From Pseudocercospora fijiensis CIRAD86 (Eukaryota > Ascomycota > Dothideomycetes > Mycosphaerellales > Mycosphaerellaceae), in assembly GCF_000340215.1 (NCBI RefSeq), contig NW_006921534.1, positions 5,262,169 through 5,326,168 of the forward strand: a stretch of DNA of 64,000 nucleotides. The letters are read 5' to 3'. This document shows positions 54,650-64,000 of the stretch, in pieces. How positions within the stretch are numbered: position 1 is the first letter of the stretch; the number at the start of each line of letters is the position of its first letter. The translations under genes and the position numbers were made by a program. The notes beneath the pieces were generated by a model that searched no databases, was not told the origin of the DNA, and saw nothing but the letters and a program-made list of their open reading frames with translations.

Positions 54650-57600
54650 TACGACAGCATTATTACCGAGATTTGTGCACTAGGTAGTCGTTATACTGTT
54701 ATACTCGCTATCGCTTCGAGTATTCGTCTCTTTAGTATAGAGCCTAGAAACTAGCCTTGTCGTACGGAGCGGCGTACCTCTAGATATAACCTATTTAAGC
54801 TACATTAACTTATAGCGTAGATTGCCGGTCTTATAACCGCGCTATAGCGTTTCCCGAAGAGCGTTTAGAAGCAGCAAGGATATCCTCGTAGGATTTGTAG
54901 CTAGTGTTTCCGATATAACTAGTAAATACGACTTAGTTGCCCTTCTAGTTAGCGATAGTTCCTTCCTAGGAGCTATCGTCGCAGTTGCGCTAGACACCCC
55001 GGGTTATACGAGACTATAGTCGACCTAGAATAATTAGCGTGTTCGGGTTAGCGGCAATCTAGAAGGTAAAGGAAAAGCATATACCGAAAGCGTCTACTAT
55101 AACATTATAGTAGGCACCTACTAGCGTAACCTCCCTATTTACTCCCTATATACTAAGGGAAATATCTCTGTTTATTAGCAGTCGGAGCTGTTTGGCCTAG
55201 CGCTTACTTATAATAAGTAACTCTAAACTATTATCAAGTATTGCTAGCAACTACTAACTATAGCTTCCGATAGTAACTTAAATATAGATAGCGGGAACAA
55301 CGGCAAAGGAACGGGTAACTGCGGAAAGGTCTACATTATTAGGGATAGAGTAAAGTTCCTTAGGTCGAGGAGGTCCTACTCGACCGATTTATTAGCTAGT
55401 AAATTAGACAGCCTTAATAGAAACTAAAACCGAAGCAGAGTCGGTATTATTATTATCCCCTTAGCCTATCTCCTTAATCCCCTCTTCGTTAGTATTATCG
55501 ATAGTCTCCTAGCTCTCGTAGGTTACTAATTCGCCTTCTACTAACTCCTAGGCCCCTAAAAATTTAGGAAGGAACTATAGGGAAGAGACGTCGATATAGT
55601 CCTCTCGCCCCTATTTGCGTCGGAGGGCTATAAGGTCTTTTATAAAGGTTACATCGTTAGGAATCCGGCTCTAGAACAGGTTAGTAGGCAAGCCGTATAC
55701 TAGAAGCTCCCCTATAGATACGTTAGACTTAAGGTCTAGGAACTATAAAGCCTAGAAGAGAGCATTTGCCTTTGTATCGTAAGAGTTAGTAGGCCCGGCA
55801 CTATACTTCTTTATATACCTATTAAAGCGAAAGCTCTTTAGGTCGGCTAACTTTCGTTTATAGGCCGGCGGGTTAGCTAGGCCTAGGGTACTACTAAGGT
55901 CGGTAGCAGCATCCTCTATATCGACATCTAGAGTTTCTAGTACCTTCGGAGTAGCTATACTAGCTCGGGTTGCACGGTCTTTAGCTGTCTAGAGTGTTTT
56001 AGTCTTAGCGACTAATTCTCGCTGTTTCTTAGCCTTGTTAGCTGCCTACTTCTTAAGTATCCTAGTAGAGGCTGCCGTACTAGGGCGGGTAGGGTTCTAC
56101 GGGCTCTTGCCCTTACCCTAGGACTAGGTTTAGGACCTTATAGTAGCGTAGACATCTACGCTATTCTTAGTAACCGCGTAAACATTAGTAACTGCGTCCG
56201 GGTCCTAAGATACAAAGTTAACTTTAATAGGCTTAGTAGTACTATTACTGCTCCGCTCCTTAACCTGTTTTGCCCTAACCTTCTAAGTTTCTCGTTTAGC
56301 AATAGCGGCGAGGGTACTATTCCTAGTGTCCTTAAACTCGATCTTACTACTATACTTCTTCTCTAGAAGACTCCTAAGTTGAGGCAGCTTCGGAGCTCTA
56401 CGATCCTACTCGAAGTTAATCTTATCGCCGGTGTCGGTATAGTAGAACCGACTATTTACTTATATAACGAGCTTCCTCTTAAGAAGCTCCTTTTAGATAG
56501 GGCAGTCTAATTGAACATGTTTAAAACCGCCGTATATCTAGCACTTACTATCTAAGTTAGAATAGATCTTCCGTATAGCGTAGACGTTAACTAAAGGGGC
56601 CTTAGGGTAGTTAGGATCGGAGACCTAGTAGACTAGTAGTATATCCTTTAGTATACTAGTATTAAGGACCTCCCTAACTCGCTATAGTGCTTTCGCATTA
56701 AGGTTAAGCTAGGCTAGGGATTCAGCTAAGTCCGTAACGTCCTAAGAATGCTTAGTTACAGTAGGAGTTACGGTACTAGGACTACTTTGCGATTTAGGAA
56801 GAAACTTAGGCCCTCTAGTTCCCGAGGTATCGTTCCTTACTTAGGCTAGGTTATTCCGGTCCTCGCCGTAAATGAACTTCTTTGCGTTAGCGGAGCTGTT
56901 AATATCGTCCTTAACAGCCTCTAGGACCTCTTTATACTTCCTAAAGGTCTCGGGATTGGCTTCGCTAAGCTTGCAGCGACGGAAGACACGCTTAGCCGTA
57001 GACTACGGCAACCCTTTAAGGAGCAGCCTCGTTCTCTAAGAATTCTCGAGGTCCTACTAGTCGATACCGTCCGCTAACTTAACAAACTCGCGGACGTACT
57101 CCTTTAGGTCGTTATCTTCGGTGCGCCTCTCTATATAGAGGTTCTTAAGCTATATACGACTGCCTTTAATGCGACGGCTATCGCGATCCCGATACTCCCT
57201 TATAAAGGCCTGCTTAAAGACCTCCTAGTCGGCATTAGACTTGTCGTCCTTTTCTAGGTAGCTAACTAGGGTTCTAAGGGTTCGGTAAAGCTTAGTAATA
57301 GTAGTCCTCGTAAGGGACCGGACCTTATACTAGTCCGACTCCTCTTCGAGTCCGTACTCGGCTAAGTTGTCCTTAAAGCGTTCTACGTACGCCGTAGCGT
57401 TCTACCCTTCGAACAAAGGGTTCCTACTACTTCCTAGCTCTAGTAGGCGACGCCTGTTCTAACGGAGAAAGTTAGTTTACCCTTAAATTATCTTTATAAC
57501 GATATTATAGAGGGCCTCGGGCATAGAAGGCTCGACAGCCCCTAGTTCGACGGCGCTTATAATAACTAGTCGTCGCCTGATTTCTTCGTTAATAGGGTCC

Positions 57601-57660
57601 GGTAGGTTATTAGATTCCGAAGATTCCGCTAATTCGTAATACTCGTTTTCGCTAGAGCTA
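54650..57660 (-). pseudogene. gypsy-3 gag-protease
   Basis: Minus strand. The N-terminal half reads like a retrotransposon capsid: AYVERFKDNLAEYGLEEESD, FKQAFIREYRDRD and YVREFVKLADGIDW (about 57400-57070). A cysteine cluster near 56510-56560 (KC.IYGGFKHVQLDC) is the zinc knuckle. The protease loop at about 55215-55260 reads LLAILDNSLELLIIS, where Gly of the D-S/N-G site is replaced by Ser. About ten stops interrupt the frame. Confidence 0.7.
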
Positions 57661-57787
57661 GAGCTTATTCGATTGTCGTAAAGTAGTTAAAATAAAATGC
57701 TATAGGAAAGTGTTTTTAGTATATATTGTAGGTTTGGTTTGTTTCGATGTTGCTATACGAGAAAATAGTATGCTAGGCTATTTTCTT

Positions 57788-57814
57788 CTAATATTACCCC
57801 TAGGGTAGCATTAG
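57788..57814. repeat. CCCC-GGGG motif e (upstream of gag)
   Basis: CTAATATTACCCCTAGGGTAGCATTAG, about 120 bp upstream of the gag frame in the direction of transcription. The core is CCCCTAGGG. Confidence 0.7.
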
Positions 57815-58488
57815 AGTTTAGTCTCCTAGGGGTCGCCTAGACACCCCTAGGAGCTTTAATTTAGTAAATTTAGACAAAAGCCGCTCGGAGGAAGGAACTA
57901 CAATCTCTATTTATACCTAGATCCTAGAAACTAGCCGCTTTACTAACTATCGTTATCTCTTTTAGCTAGGCGGGGGGGGGGCGGGGACCTTCTTTTTCTA
58001 GTAGAAGGCTAAGCACTATCCGAACGAGGTAGCGAATCCCGAAACAGTCTACCTAGTTAATAGGGGAACTGCCTAGGCATCCGACCTGTAATCTAGAAAT
58101 TGCTATCGTATAGATAGTCTTAGCAAACTAAGCAAGGCCGATAGGTAATTAATCTATCTCCTCCTTAGGCGGGCGGTAGCTTATCTCGAGTAAGCAGTAC
58201 TAAATAGGTCTTCGACCCGGAGCCGAGTCCTTAGAAGCTAGCTATAGTTATAGACTAGGCCCTAAGCTATAACAGTCCTAAGGGTTTGCAGCTTTTCGGG
58301 GTTAAAGCGATGCCCTCGTTAAGAGGTTTCTCTGCTTGTCGTAACGGCCCCTTAAGATACTTTAGTATCGTCCGTATCGTAGGCTCTTATCGTGCCCTCG
58401 CTTCGGTTATAGCTATTCGTACCTAGAGACTACCTTTAATATACCCGAACCTGTTAGATATAAAGAGATAGCCCTACCTTCGGCTCTA

Positions 58489-58766
58489 ATAAAGGACGGA
58501 AACTAACACTACTACTACTACTTGTAGCAATAGTATAGGCTACCGAGGGTAATATAACCTATAGTAATATAGGCAGCTATGTTTAGCAAGATAGGTTAAC
58601 GAGACTATCGCTTAGGCTAATAACTAGAGCCCTGCAATATAGGCATTATAGAAGTGTAATATAAATAATGTGCTATACGAGGTTGATACTCTATCTATAA
58701 TGTAGAAGGAGGCCTCTTATATAGGCTTAAAACTGGCCTATAGGTATAGGGCCGGTTACTAGCTAA
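58489..58766 (-). repeat. 5' LTR of gypsy-3
   Basis: Direct repeat of 46495-46772, followed by TACTA at 58767-58771. Between this LTR and motif e lies about 0.7 kb of leader without a frame, including a run of nine Gs near 57970. Confidence 0.9.
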
Positions 58767-58771
58767 TACTA

Positions 58772-59430
58772 GATCTAGTCCGAGACTTTAGCAACTAGCG
58801 AACACGCTACTAGCGGTCTCGTTACTGCTAAGGGTAACGATAGCAGTATTCCTATCGGTAATAATGCTAACTTAATCGCTATAAGAAAGCGCGCGGCGTA
58901 TAATCTCTACGCTAAAGAGAAGAATAAGCGGCGTAAGACTACTACTAAGAAGATAGTCGGCACTATCGACAGATTGCGAGGGTTATTGTCCGAGTCTAAC
59001 GTTCTACTTAGTTAAGAGCTACCGGATAATTAAGAGAGGTTGTCTCGATTGCTAGCAACTCTAGTATATGCTTACTAGCCCTCGAAACAGCGCCGCGTAG
59101 CGATAAGGAAGCTAGTAAGAAGAGAAGAAGTTAGTATATTCCTTAGTACGAAGTAGGAAGAACAGATTAAGTAGATACAAGAGATAATAGAAGAGATGTT
59201 TAGTATAGAAATATCGGGGGAGGACGAGGTTAGTAGCGGCAAAGTGCTAGATAGTACTAGTAGAGAAGATTAGTCCGATAGAATCTCGTATCTAACCCTC
59301 TACCTAACAAAACTATTAGCGGCGCGGTATCGTCTCGATTCCGCTCCTCTTAGCGAGCCTACTACTACCTCTATAGACCTCGTCGTCGTCCTCTTCGTTT
59401 ATATTAAGAAGTTACTTTTAACAGTTTCCG
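58772..59430 (+). pseudogene. Harbinger accessory ORF, 3' part
   Basis: Continuation in phase of the frame that ends at 46494. Rich in Lys/Arg/Glu with a coiled-coil-like stretch (KEKNKRRKTTTKKIVG about 58910-58960; EEQIKQIQEIIEEMFSIEI about 59160-59215). Ends before the convergent transposase. Confidence 0.5.
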
Positions 59431-59559
59431 TTTTTCTTAATAGAACTTCGTAGCGACGACGATAGGACCGCCTAGTCTACGAGAATAATAGAATATAATA
59501 AATACACGCTAATTGCTAATAAATTCGCTATTAAATCTTATGCTAGAACATACCGTTTA

Positions 59560-60880
59560 ACTAGATAGACCTAACAACTCGACCCTCCGAGTTCGAGACG
59601 AAATCTCTCTCTCTTAATTACTCTTAACCTCGATATTACTATTAACCTCGCAATAGGCCTTATAATTCAACTATATTGCTATCGCTATTTCATCTCTAAA
59701 CGCCTCTATCTACGTCTTCTCGCGTACGATATCTAGTATATTAACACTCGGTCCGCGCCCTTCGAAATAGTTGTCTTTATCGCGTACGACTAGACCTCGC
59801 TTTTAATATAACGATCTACGGTTAGTAAGGAAGTTATAGAGCGCTATTATTACATATATAAGACGCACCTACGTTAGTATATTAAACTCCGGCGCTGTCT
59901 TCTAGATCTTAAACCTGCGCTTAAAGATACTAAAGATCCGCTCGATAATATTACGTAGCGACGAGTGCCGGAGATTAAATAACTTATTCTTATTCTTAGG
60001 CTTATCTCGCGACTCGTACTACTCGCGTAGGTAATATCGTACGCCTCGAAATAGCACTAGCGTTATATCGGTCGATCCGTATCTAGTATTAGCGAGATAA
60101 TATTTGCCTTCCGGTGCGTTAAACCTATAGTTCTCGATAGTATCCTTAATTATACGGCTATCGTGTACTAACCCTTCCTATCTAGGCAATACAAAGGTAA
60201 AGCGGCGATGCTAGTTAACGACGGCTAATACATTCTACGTAACTTTACTGTCTTGTCTACGATATCGATACTATTCTAGTATAGGTATATAAGCCGGTAA
60301 ATGCGACCTATCGAGCGCTCCGATATAGTCCTTAAAATAAGGCTAATACTTGCCCCCGCGACTTCTTAGCGCTATTAAATCTTTACCTCTCGTAGGCCTT
60401 ACGAGCTTCCTATATAGCGGTATTAGCGCTATTAATACCTCGTAGAATATTCGCGTTATCGAGCCTAGACTATAATAGAAGTCTTCCGCTAGATCGCGAT
60501 AAGGCCGCGCCTTCGTTATAGCGTTAAGGAATAGTAATAACTTCTGTCTACTAGAGATAAGTATACCTTCTTTAATATCTGTAATAACTATCTCGAGAAG
60601 CTTATTAAACTAACTTAGCGTAAACCGATAGTATCGATATATCCGGATCTCGTTACTAACTAAGAGGTCGTTTAGCTGCTTCTCGCCCTTCTCGCCGTCT
60701 ATATATATCGTCCTTATACCCTTCGGTATCGACTCTCCGTATTCCTCGAGTATAGCCGCTAGTATTACTATTATAATAGTAAAGTTGCGCCTTATAATCT
60801 TTATTCGACGTTTCCGCGCCTACCGTACGTGCGATATATCTATAGTGCCTTTCTTGCGTAATATAGGGCTAAAGAGCCTT
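59560..60880 (-). pseudogene. Harbinger DDE transposase (RIP-inactivated)
   Basis: The minus strand reads NVLAVVN.HRRFTFVLPR.EG, VHDSRIIKDTIE, FNAPEGKYYLANTRYGSTD, LFRGVRYYLRE.YESRDK and then LFNLRHSSLRNIIERIFSIFKRRF. This order is that of the DDE_Tnp_4 (Harbinger-derived) nuclease of fungi; HDSR carries one catalytic Asp. Several Trp codons are now TAG. About 60000-60250 holds the best-preserved part. Confidence 0.85.
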
Positions 60881-61095
60881 AGTTTTTAAAGACAAGAGTA
60901 GATCCCTTCTACGAGGTATTAAGAGTTCGAATTTTCGTAGTTTATACCCTATATAGCTATATAACCGAGAACGCGAATAGCTAGAAAACTAGGCTAAAAA
61001 CTAGACACGAAAACCACTGATAAGTAAACGCACTCAATTATCGTATACCTCTAGAAAACTAGCCTACGAAAACAGGGCAAGGCAACGGGCCCCAT

Positions 61096-62194
61096 ATTCT
61101 ACCGTCTGCGGGAAACGGTGGGTGGGCTACAACGCTGTACAGCAATAATAAGCGAGGGACCGCCGTATCGGGCTCGTACTGCCAATGGCCATCCGCAGCT
61201 TTTTCATTGCTTTCAGCATGTTCTTCTCCATCAACCACACTCGGACTCCTTCTACCACTTGTCCGCCCAATGTGCGTCTCATGATGTCTTTCCGACACGA
61301 GACGAGACGAGTGGCTTGCTCCATGTCCATCGTGTCTCTCCTCGCACGCTTCAGAAGCATCTAAACCGGGACCATAGTCTCGGTAAAATAGCCGTCTCAC
61401 ATGTAAGCTGGAGCACGCACATGCAGGTGGCACTCGAAGTAGCTCGACCCTGCAGATTGAAACTAGTGTTGCGGAGCTGTGAACAGTTCGAAATGCAAGT
61501 CATGAACAATCCGTCCTATGCCAAGGGCGAGGAGTAGCACGATGACGACGCTCGACGTGGTATTGTAGGTCTCCATCGACAGAAACGATCGAGTGAATCT
61601 CTACTGGAAAGGAAGTGGAAGTCTGCCAGTTGACAATAACAGCAGAGTGCATGGGATATGCATTGTGTGTCGCCTCAAGTTGAATCAACCTCAACCAACC
61701 CACCCCATGTCGACTGCCCATGTCAAGCAGGAGTCGGAAGGTCGCTTGCATCCGGAGAAAAAAAAAAGCCATTGGGGAGACATCCCACAAATCCTTCGGC
61801 TTCATCCCGGGTTTCACTATTCTAACGACCGGGTACGGAGTGGTAAATCCGCAGCCTCTAATCAGTCCTGTTTGTTCGTTCGTGCCAATAAAGCCCTATC
61901 ATTTGCCGAATGAGAGAGACTGCATATACGTGTGGGCCACGATGCCCCGACGGAGGGCCATGTTTCGAGATGGTCGAGGATTCCGCTGTTGTGGAACATT
62001 GCGAAATGCAGCACTATCGTTAGGGACAGCATCCGACTCAACATGCGCGTTCTTCGCGTGAACGCGTTCACTGAGCCCCGGTGGGCGGCAGCAGGATTGG
62101 TAACCCCAAGCGCAAGAGTGGTCTTGCAATTGCGCCCGTCGCCGCCGAGCAGCAAAAGACAGCGGATTTTGTCGACCGCTGTCTATGGCAAAGA
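61096..62194. other. Intergenic with one doubtful small frame
   Basis: Normal composition again. This is the sequence that lay upstream of the rhodopsin-type gene before the 15.6-kb transposon block arrived. A minus-strand ATG at 61576 opens a 37-codon frame (METYNTTSSVVIVLLLALGIG) with a hydrophobic segment. A second frame at 61127-61360 also looks protein-like, but I find no convincing splice between them, so no gene is called. Confidence 0.45.
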
Positions 62195-63943
62195 ATGGAG
62201 CCACCGGGGTCAAAGTCCTCTGCGCCCAGGAGTCGACAAGACGAACTCTATCATGGAAGCGGAAAAGACGTACAAGCTGCCGGCGCGACTGTTGACGGGT
62301 TGGATTTGGATACCGATCTATTCGACCCCGGAAAAGTGACCTCTTTCGACATTCGAGACATGAGTCGGATGGGCAAGAGGCAAGAGATGAGGCGCGTCTT
62401 CCGACAATTCTCAATCCTGTCGTTCACCTGTGTGATCATGGCGACTTGGGAGTTCCTTTTGACGGCAAACACGCAAGGCTTGGTCGACGGTGGGCGAGCT
62501 GGTCTGTTTTGGAGCGTAAGTAGACTGACTCTGCGAGAATGGCATTCGTATCGGCGAAATTGCCCATGGAACTGATTTCTTCGCAGTACATCTGGACAAT
62601 CATAGGGTTTGGGACCATCATCGCCTCAATGGCTGAAATGGCAAGTATGGCTCCAACTTCGGGAGGGCAGTATCATTGGGTTTCTGAGTCAGTGATTCCA
62701 AATGTGGTGAGGAAAGTATGCTGATTGTCACAGATTCGCGCCGGAGAAGTACCAAAAATTTCTGAGCTACACGACAGGTTGGCTCTCCGCCATGTCGTAT
62801 CAAGCAGGCAATGCATCTGGGTTCTTCTTGGCGGGCACTATCATCCAATGTCTGGCCATGATCAATTACCCGTCGTACAGCGCACCCAATTGGGAGAGCA
62901 CGATTTGCGTCTTGGCTGTGGTAGTTCTCTCGGGAGTCTTCAATATGTGCTTCTCCAGGTTCTTCCCGATTCTCAACAATATCAGCATGGTGCTCCATAT
63001 AGCTGGCTTTGTTGCGGTCGTGGTCGTTTTGTGGGTTCTTGCACCGCACCCGCCGGCAAGTGAGGTCCTACTACACTTCAGCAATGACGGCGGATGGCCT
63101 TCCATGGGACTTGCGTTGATGGTCGGCCAGATTAGCGCGATCGCTGCACTTGGATGCTCTGATGCTGCAGCGCACATGAGTGAGGAGGTCAGCGATGCTG
63201 GCCTGTCGGTACCGCGCTCGATGATGTGGACATTCTACATCAATGGAAGCACTGGCCTCATCTTTCTGCTTTCAATCTTGTTTGCCATTCCCTCGGTCGA
63301 AGACGCTCTGAACGATCCTACTGGGTACCCATTCCTGTACATCTTCCAGCTCGCCATGCCAAACAGTCCCGTTGGAACCAACATCCTGACGGTAATCTGC
63401 GTTTGGTGTTTGATGGTTGGAAACATCTCCTTCACAGCGTCCTGCGCACGGCAAGTCTGGTCGCTGGCTCGCGATCGCGGACTGCCATTTTCTGGCTGGA
63501 TTTCTCGGATGAATACCAAGGTTCATGTGCCGATGAATGCGACGATTCTGACTCTCGCATGTACGGTGTTGTTGTCGATGATCAATCTCGGCTCGAATGC
63601 AGCGTTCAACGCCATTCTGAGTCTCCAGCTTAGCAGCTTGATGGCCTCGTATGCAATTGCGATAACCTGCATTTTGATTCGCAAATTGCGGGATCCAGCA
63701 TCACTGCCCAAAGCTCGATGGTCACTCGGCCGACTGGGCCTCCCATTGAATTTCTTCGCCACTGCATACGCCATCTTTGCGTGCTTCTGGACCTTCTGGC
63801 CGAACGCGACGCCTGTGGACGCCGAATCGTTCAATTGGGCTCCAGTCATATTCATTGTGGTCATCATAGCCGCAATGATCACGTATGCCGTGCAGGGCCG
63901 GCATGTGTACGATGGACCTGTCAGCTTAGTGAAACGGCTATAA
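62195..63943 (+). CDS. Amino-acid / GABA permease, APC superfamily (543 aa)
   Basis: Three exons (62195-62515, 62587-62687, 62734-63943). Introns: 71 nt (GTAAGT..CAG) and 46 nt (GTCAGT..CAG, a slightly unusual donor chosen because it restores WVSEFAPEKYQKFLSY). A cytosolic N-terminus of about 60 residues ends MGKRQEMRRVFRQFS. The family signature follows: MATWEFLL, GLVDGGRAGLFWSYIW, ASMAEMASMAPTSGGQYHWVSEFAP and GWLSAMSYQAGNASG. About 12 TM segments can be traced to the C-terminus. Closest in pattern to the fungal Uga4/GABA-choline permease group; the substrate is not certain. Located at the plasma membrane or vacuole. Confidence 0.92.
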
Positions 63944-64000
63944 TAATAGTGATCGGAAATTGACGGCTGTCGCCCAGCATGGTGAAAGTTCATATGGCCT

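Larger units (their letters stand above)
46495..58766 (-). mobile_element. 12.3-kb Ty3/gypsy retrotransposon (gypsy-3) with extra ORF, nested in Harbinger
   Basis: 278-bp LTRs (46495-46772 and 58489-58766) are flanked by TACTA (46490-46494 and 58767-58771). The host reading frame is continuous when one TACTA is ignored, which supports these boundaries, although the LTR ends do not show TG..CA. Transcribed on the minus strand: leader, gag-protease (about 57660-54650), pol with RT, RNase H and integrase (about 54350-50860), a 0.4-kb module (50150-50520) and a long frame of unknown nature (about 49740-47000). Palindromic CCCC-GGGG motifs separate the modules. Typical gypsy elements are 5-8 kb, so this one is long. 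RIP stops occur throughout. Confidence 0.88.
45501..61092 (-). mobile_element. PIF/Harbinger-type DNA transposon, RIP-mutated, split by gypsy-3
   Basis: The left end GGGCCCGTTGCGTTGC and the inverse right end GGGCCCGTTGCCTTGC (read on the minus strand from 61092) form the TIRs. The 3-bp direct repeat CAT flanks them (45498-45500 and 61093-61095). Without gypsy-3 (46495-58766 plus one target duplication) it is about 3.3 kb. It carries two convergent frames, as Harbinger elements do: an accessory frame on the plus strand (split) and a DDE transposase on the minus strand at the right. Both are full of RIP-type stops. Confidence 0.85.

Noticed and set aside
61059..61433. 124-codon minus-strand frame at the right edge of the Harbinger element
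   Set aside because: It crosses the transposon terminus at 61092 and uses a non-ATG start, so it is a chance reading.
1..64000. CRISPR arrays, operons, riboswitches
   Set aside because: The repeats present are LTRs, TIRs, microsatellites and one tandem pair; introns and gene families show a eukaryotic fungus.
1..64000. Secondary-metabolite or other functional gene cluster
   Set aside because: No polyketide synthase, peptide synthetase, terpene cyclase or cytochrome P450 was seen; the genes belong to unrelated functions.

Overview
The window reads as filamentous ascomycete DNA (Pezizomycotina, probably Dothideomycetes). Genes have short 46-108 nt introns with GT..AG ends. The families are fungal: a HET-domain protein, a fungal rhodopsin-type membrane protein, a Dlt1-like protein, a CE12 pectin esterase and a farnesyltransferase beta subunit. 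Large repeat blocks carry the signature of repeat-induced point mutation (RIP): CpA/TpG turned to TpA, with TAG/TAA stops throughout. Species cannot be named from sequence alone. A 100-N assembly gap lies at 24975-25074.

Layout. (A) 1-16170 is a three-level nest of RIP-degraded transposons. An unidentified + strand element is split by a chromodomain Ty3/gypsy element (781-14817, 346-bp LTRs, ATGTT target duplication). That element is split inside its integrase by a second gypsy element (2574-9707, 197-bp LTRs, AAGAA target duplication). (B) 16171-37300 is gene-rich: a four-exon membrane protein, a tyrosine phosphatase, a rhamnogalacturonan acetylesterase, a small inverted-repeat element containing the gap, the protein farnesyltransferase beta subunit, a small two-TM protein, a 1165-aa disordered protein, a cis-prenyltransferase (Rer2 type) and a Dlt1 homologue. 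(C) 36213-38937 is a degenerate gene interrupted by a 1.43-kb AT-rich palindromic element (37358-38784) with a 7-bp target duplication. (D) 39122-45332 holds a HET-domain gene, a coiled-coil protein and a rhodopsin-type membrane protein. (E) 45501-61092 is a PIF/Harbinger-type DNA transposon (GGGCCCGTTGC ends, CAT target duplication) that landed just upstream of the rhodopsin-type gene. It was itself split by a 12.3-kb gypsy element (46495-58766, TACTA target duplication). (F) 61096-64000 holds an amino-acid/GABA-type permease.

The genes do not form one pathway. Farnesyltransferase beta and the cis-prenyltransferase both use isoprenoid diphosphates, but they are separated and look like ordinary housekeeping neighbours. 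The most unusual material is in the transposon blocks. A palindromic CTAAT..CCCC-GGGG..ATTAG motif recurs at the module boundaries of the 12.3-kb gypsy element and once downstream of pol in another gypsy element. The 12.3-kb element also has an extra long reading frame downstream of pol that I do not recognise.
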